Assembly: GCF_019739195.1 (NCBI RefSeq)
Contig: NZ_JAHHDS010000003.1
Location: 124,001 to 188,000, forward strand
Direction of reading: 5' to 3'
DNA length: 64,000 nucleotides
Source: Microcella sp.
GTDB taxonomy: Bacteria; Actinomycetota; Actinomycetes; Actinomycetales; Microbacteriaceae
This document shows, one piece after another, positions 61,958 through 64,000 of the stretch. Positions within the stretch are counted from its first letter, which is position 1; each line of letters starts with the position of its first letter. Made by a program: the position numbers and the translations under genes. The notes beneath the pieces are model-generated. The model worked only from the letters and a program-made list of their open reading frames with translations, was not told the DNA's origin and made no database searches.

Positions 61958-63155
61958 GGCCGTCGGAGACCGCCGTCGTGAGGGTCGCGGGAATCGCTGC
62001 GAGGTAGCCCTCGAGATTGCGACGCGTCTCGGCGATCGAGTCGCCACCGAACTTCTCGAGCATGGCCTCGGCCAGCACGAGGGCGACCATAGCTTCGGCC
62101 ACCACGCCCGCAGCGGGCACGGCGCACACGTCGGAGCGCTGGTGGTGGGCCGGTGCGGCCTCACCGGTCGAGGTGTCGACAGTGCGCAGCGCGTGCGGCA
62201 CGGTCGCGATCGGCTTCATGCCGGCCCGCACGCGCAGCACGGTGCCCGTGCTCATGCCGCCTTCGGTGCCACCCGCGCGGTCGCTCAATCGCTCAATAAC
62301 TCCATCGTCGACGACGAGCTCATCGTGGGCTGCTGAGCCGCGGCGCCGGGTGGTCTCGAACCCGTCGCCGACCTCGACGCCCTTGATCGCCTGAATGCCC
62401 ATGAGCGCGGCGGCGAGCTTCGCGTCAAGGCGTCGGTCCCAGTGCACGTACGACCCGAGCCCCGGCGGCACGCCGTAGGCGAGCACCTCGACCACGCCGC
62501 CCAGTGTGTCACCCGACTTGTGGGCGTCATCGACCTCGGCGACCATGGCGGCACTCGTCTCGGCGTGTAGGCACCGCATCGGGTCGGCGTCCAGTCGATC
62601 CACATCGTCGGGTAGCGGCAGTGCCGCGTCGTCGGGCACGCGCACCGGCCCGATCGCGAGCGTGTGAGCGACGAGACGGATGCCGAGTTCGCTGAGGAAC
62701 GATCGCGCCACGGCCCCGAGCGCCACGCGAGCGGCTGTCTCGCGCGCGCTCGCCCGCTCAAGCACCGGCCTCGACTCATCGAAGCCGTACTTTTGCATGC
62801 CGACGAGGTCGGCGTGACCGGGGCGGGGGCGGGTGAGCGGCGCACCTCGACCACCCGTGAGCTCGGCGGGGTCGACGGGGTCGGGGCTCATGATCGTGGT
62901 CCATTTGGGCCACTCGGTGTTACCGATGCGCAGCGCGATCGGGCTGCCCATGCTCACACCGTGGCGCACGCCGCCCGAGATCGTCAACTCGTCTTGCTCG
63001 AACTTCATGCGTGCTCCGCGCCCGTAACCGAGCTTGCGGCGCTGCATGTCGGCCTGAATCGCTTCGCGCAGCACGGGCACGCCCGCGGGCAACCCTTCGA
63101 GCACGGCGATCAGTTCGGGGCCGTGGGATTCTCCGGCAGTCAACCAGCGCAGCAT
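61950..63155 (-). CDS. aroC: Chorismate synthase
   Basis: 401 residues, FMN-dependent. [56 protein letters not shown] and [17 protein letters not shown] are family signatures. ATG 63155 has GGGAGG 8 nt upstream. Its product feeds TrpE in this same window. Confidence 0.96.
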   Translation of the reverse strand: MLRWLTAGESHGPELIAVLEGLPAGVPVLREAIQADMQRRKLGYGRGARMKFEQDELTISGGVRHGVSMGSPIALRIGNTEWPKWTTIMSPDPVDPAELTGGRGAPLTRPRPGHADLVGMQKYGFDESRPVLERASARETAARVALGAVARSFLSELGIRLVAHTLAIGPVRVPDDAALPLPDDVDRLDADPMRCLHAETSAAMVAEVDDAHKSGDTLGGVVEVLAYGVPPGLGSYVHWDRRLDAKLAAALMGIQAIKGVEVGDGFETTRRRGSAAHDELVVDDGVIERLSDRAGGTEGGMSTGTVLRVRAGMKPIATVPHALRTVDTSTGEAAPAHHQRSDVCAVPAAGVVAEAMVALVLAEAMLEKFGGDSIAETRRNLEGYLAAIPATLTTAVSDGRG

Positions 63156-63213
63156 GCTTCCATCCTCCCACGGTCGCATGGGGCGGGATGCCCGCTCGCA
63201 GCCGCTCGCACCG

Positions 63214-64000
63214 TCACACGAGGTCGAGGGCGGCCCGCATCGCCGCCTCGACCCCGGACTCGTCGTCGAGCGGCACCTCGGTCTGTCCGGAGACGAAGAA
63301 CCGCACCTGGCGCACGGCCTGGTGCAACAGCATGTCGCGCCCCGATGCCACGCGCCCGCCGACCTCGAGCCACTGCGCGGCGAGCGGCCCCGGCCACGGG
63401 TGGTACGTGACGTCAAGAGCCACCGCGCTCGTGCGGGCGTCGAACGGCAGCGGCTGATGCAGGCCGACCCCATTGGGCAGAGTCCACGCCACGACATCGC
63501 ATTCGTCGACGACCTGGTCGAGGTCGGTGAGCCGCACGACGTCGAGTTCGAGGCCGAGTCGGTCGCCGAGCGTGACCATTGCCTGTGCACGAGCAGGCTC
63601 GCGCACCGCGAGCACGGCGCTACGCAGCCCGAGGCCTTCGAGCGCGACGAGCACGGATCGCGCCGTCGCGCCCGCCCCGACGATCACAGCGTGCTCGGCC
63701 GTCACCACCCCGGCATCGCGCAGGGCGCGCTCGATGCCCGCCACATCGGTGTTGCGCACCCGGCGAACTCCATCGTCGTCGAGCAGCAGGGTGTTGGCGG
63801 CACCGGTCAGCATGCTCGCGATATCGCGCTCGTCGGCCAGGGCGAGCAGTTCTTCTTTGAGGGGCATCGTCGCCGAGAGACCACGCCAGCTCGAGTCGAG
63901 ACCGTCGACAAAGCCGGCGAGCTCAGCCTCGCGCACCTCGTGACGCTCGTAGACCCAGTCGAGGCCGAGGTGCTGGTACGCGGCGGTGTGCAGTGTGGGC
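63214..64000 (-). CDS. aroE: Shikimate dehydrogenase-like protein (partial, N-terminus off the window)
   Basis: The frame is open to base 64000, giving ~262 codons; the first visible residues [18 protein letters not shown] correspond to the shikimate-binding SPxxHNxxF region about 20 residues into AroE, so nearly all of the protein is here. ATMPLKEE holds the catalytic lysine, TGAANTLL follows, and [16 protein letters not shown] binds NADP. It reduces 3-dehydroshikimate. A close relative such as quinate/shikimate dehydrogenase cannot be excluded, but the aroE-aroC-aroK-aroB-aroQ order supports AroE. Confidence 0.92.
   Translation of the reverse strand, partial: PTLHTAAYQHLGLDWVYERHEVREAELAGFVDGLDSSWRGLSATMPLKEELLALADERDIASMLTGAANTLLLDDDGVRRVRNTDVAGIERALRDAGVVTAEHAVIVGAGATARSVLVALEGLGLRSAVLAVREPARAQAMVTLGDRLGLELDVVRLTDLDQVVDECDVVAWTLPNGVGLHQPLPFDARTSAVALDVTYHPWPGPLAAQWLEVGGRVASGRDMLLHQAVRQVRFFVSGQTEVPLDDESGVEAAMRAALDLV

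Overview
The window looks like core chromosome of a high-GC actinobacterium, most likely a Microbacteriaceae member. The evidence is very high G/C at third codon positions, many GTG starts, and an actinobacterial gene order: coaE-uvrB-uvrA-uvrC-rapZ, rpsA-polA-pdtaR-pyk-gltDB-lgt-trp, pyrRBC-carAB-pyrF-gmk-rpoZ-coaBC-metK-priA-fmt-rsmB-rpe, and aroECKBQ-efp-nusB. The family assignment is inferred from synteny and protein character only. No IS element, prophage, CRISPR array, rRNA or origin was seen, and no gene-free stretch exceeds 300 bases.

Layout, left to right. Almost everything is on the minus strand, so transcription runs right to left. 1-9269: rapZ (cut by the window edge), uvrC, uvrA, a SAM-methyltransferase-like gene, uvrB and coaE (nucleotide excision repair plus CoA synthesis). 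9341-9937 (+): a DUF4126 membrane protein. 10034-17218: rpsA, a DUF885 protein, polA, a thioesterase (+) and the ANTAR regulator pdtaR. 17271-17392: tRNA-Leu(CAA) (+) with a strong hairpin terminator. 17402-33622: pyk, gltD, gltB, lgt, trpABC, two small trp-associated membrane proteins, trpE, hisI, hisF, hisG and hisE, many with overlapping stop and start codons. 33663-43701: an FKBP isomerase, rpe, rsmB, fmt, priA, metK, coaBC, rpoZ, an mIHF-guanylate kinase fusion and pyrF. 43698-51467: the pyrimidine operon pyrR-pyrB-pyrC-(PH-like membrane protein)-carA-carB, led by a PyrR-type RNA element.

51537-58783 is the most accessory-looking part. It holds a sulfonate/nitrate-type ABC importer, a phosphonate-type ABC importer (phnD-phnC-phnE-phnE) preceded by a two-unit PHO-box-like repeat, and a HAD hydrolase coupled to nusB. 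58780-64000: nusB, efp, aroQ, aroB, aroK, aroC and aroE (cut by the edge), giving most of the shikimate pathway.

The genes supply precursors (Trp, His, glutamate, chorismate, UMP, CoA, SAM) together with replication, repair and translation functions. I found no clear new defence or mobile system. The points most worth a second look are the mIHF-Gmk fusion, the PHO-like box before the phosphonate importer, the PyrR leader that overlaps the pyrR Shine-Dalgarno, a recurrent -10 hexamer placed 6-7 nt before start codons (predicted leaderless mRNAs), and the methyltransferase between uvrB and uvrA.
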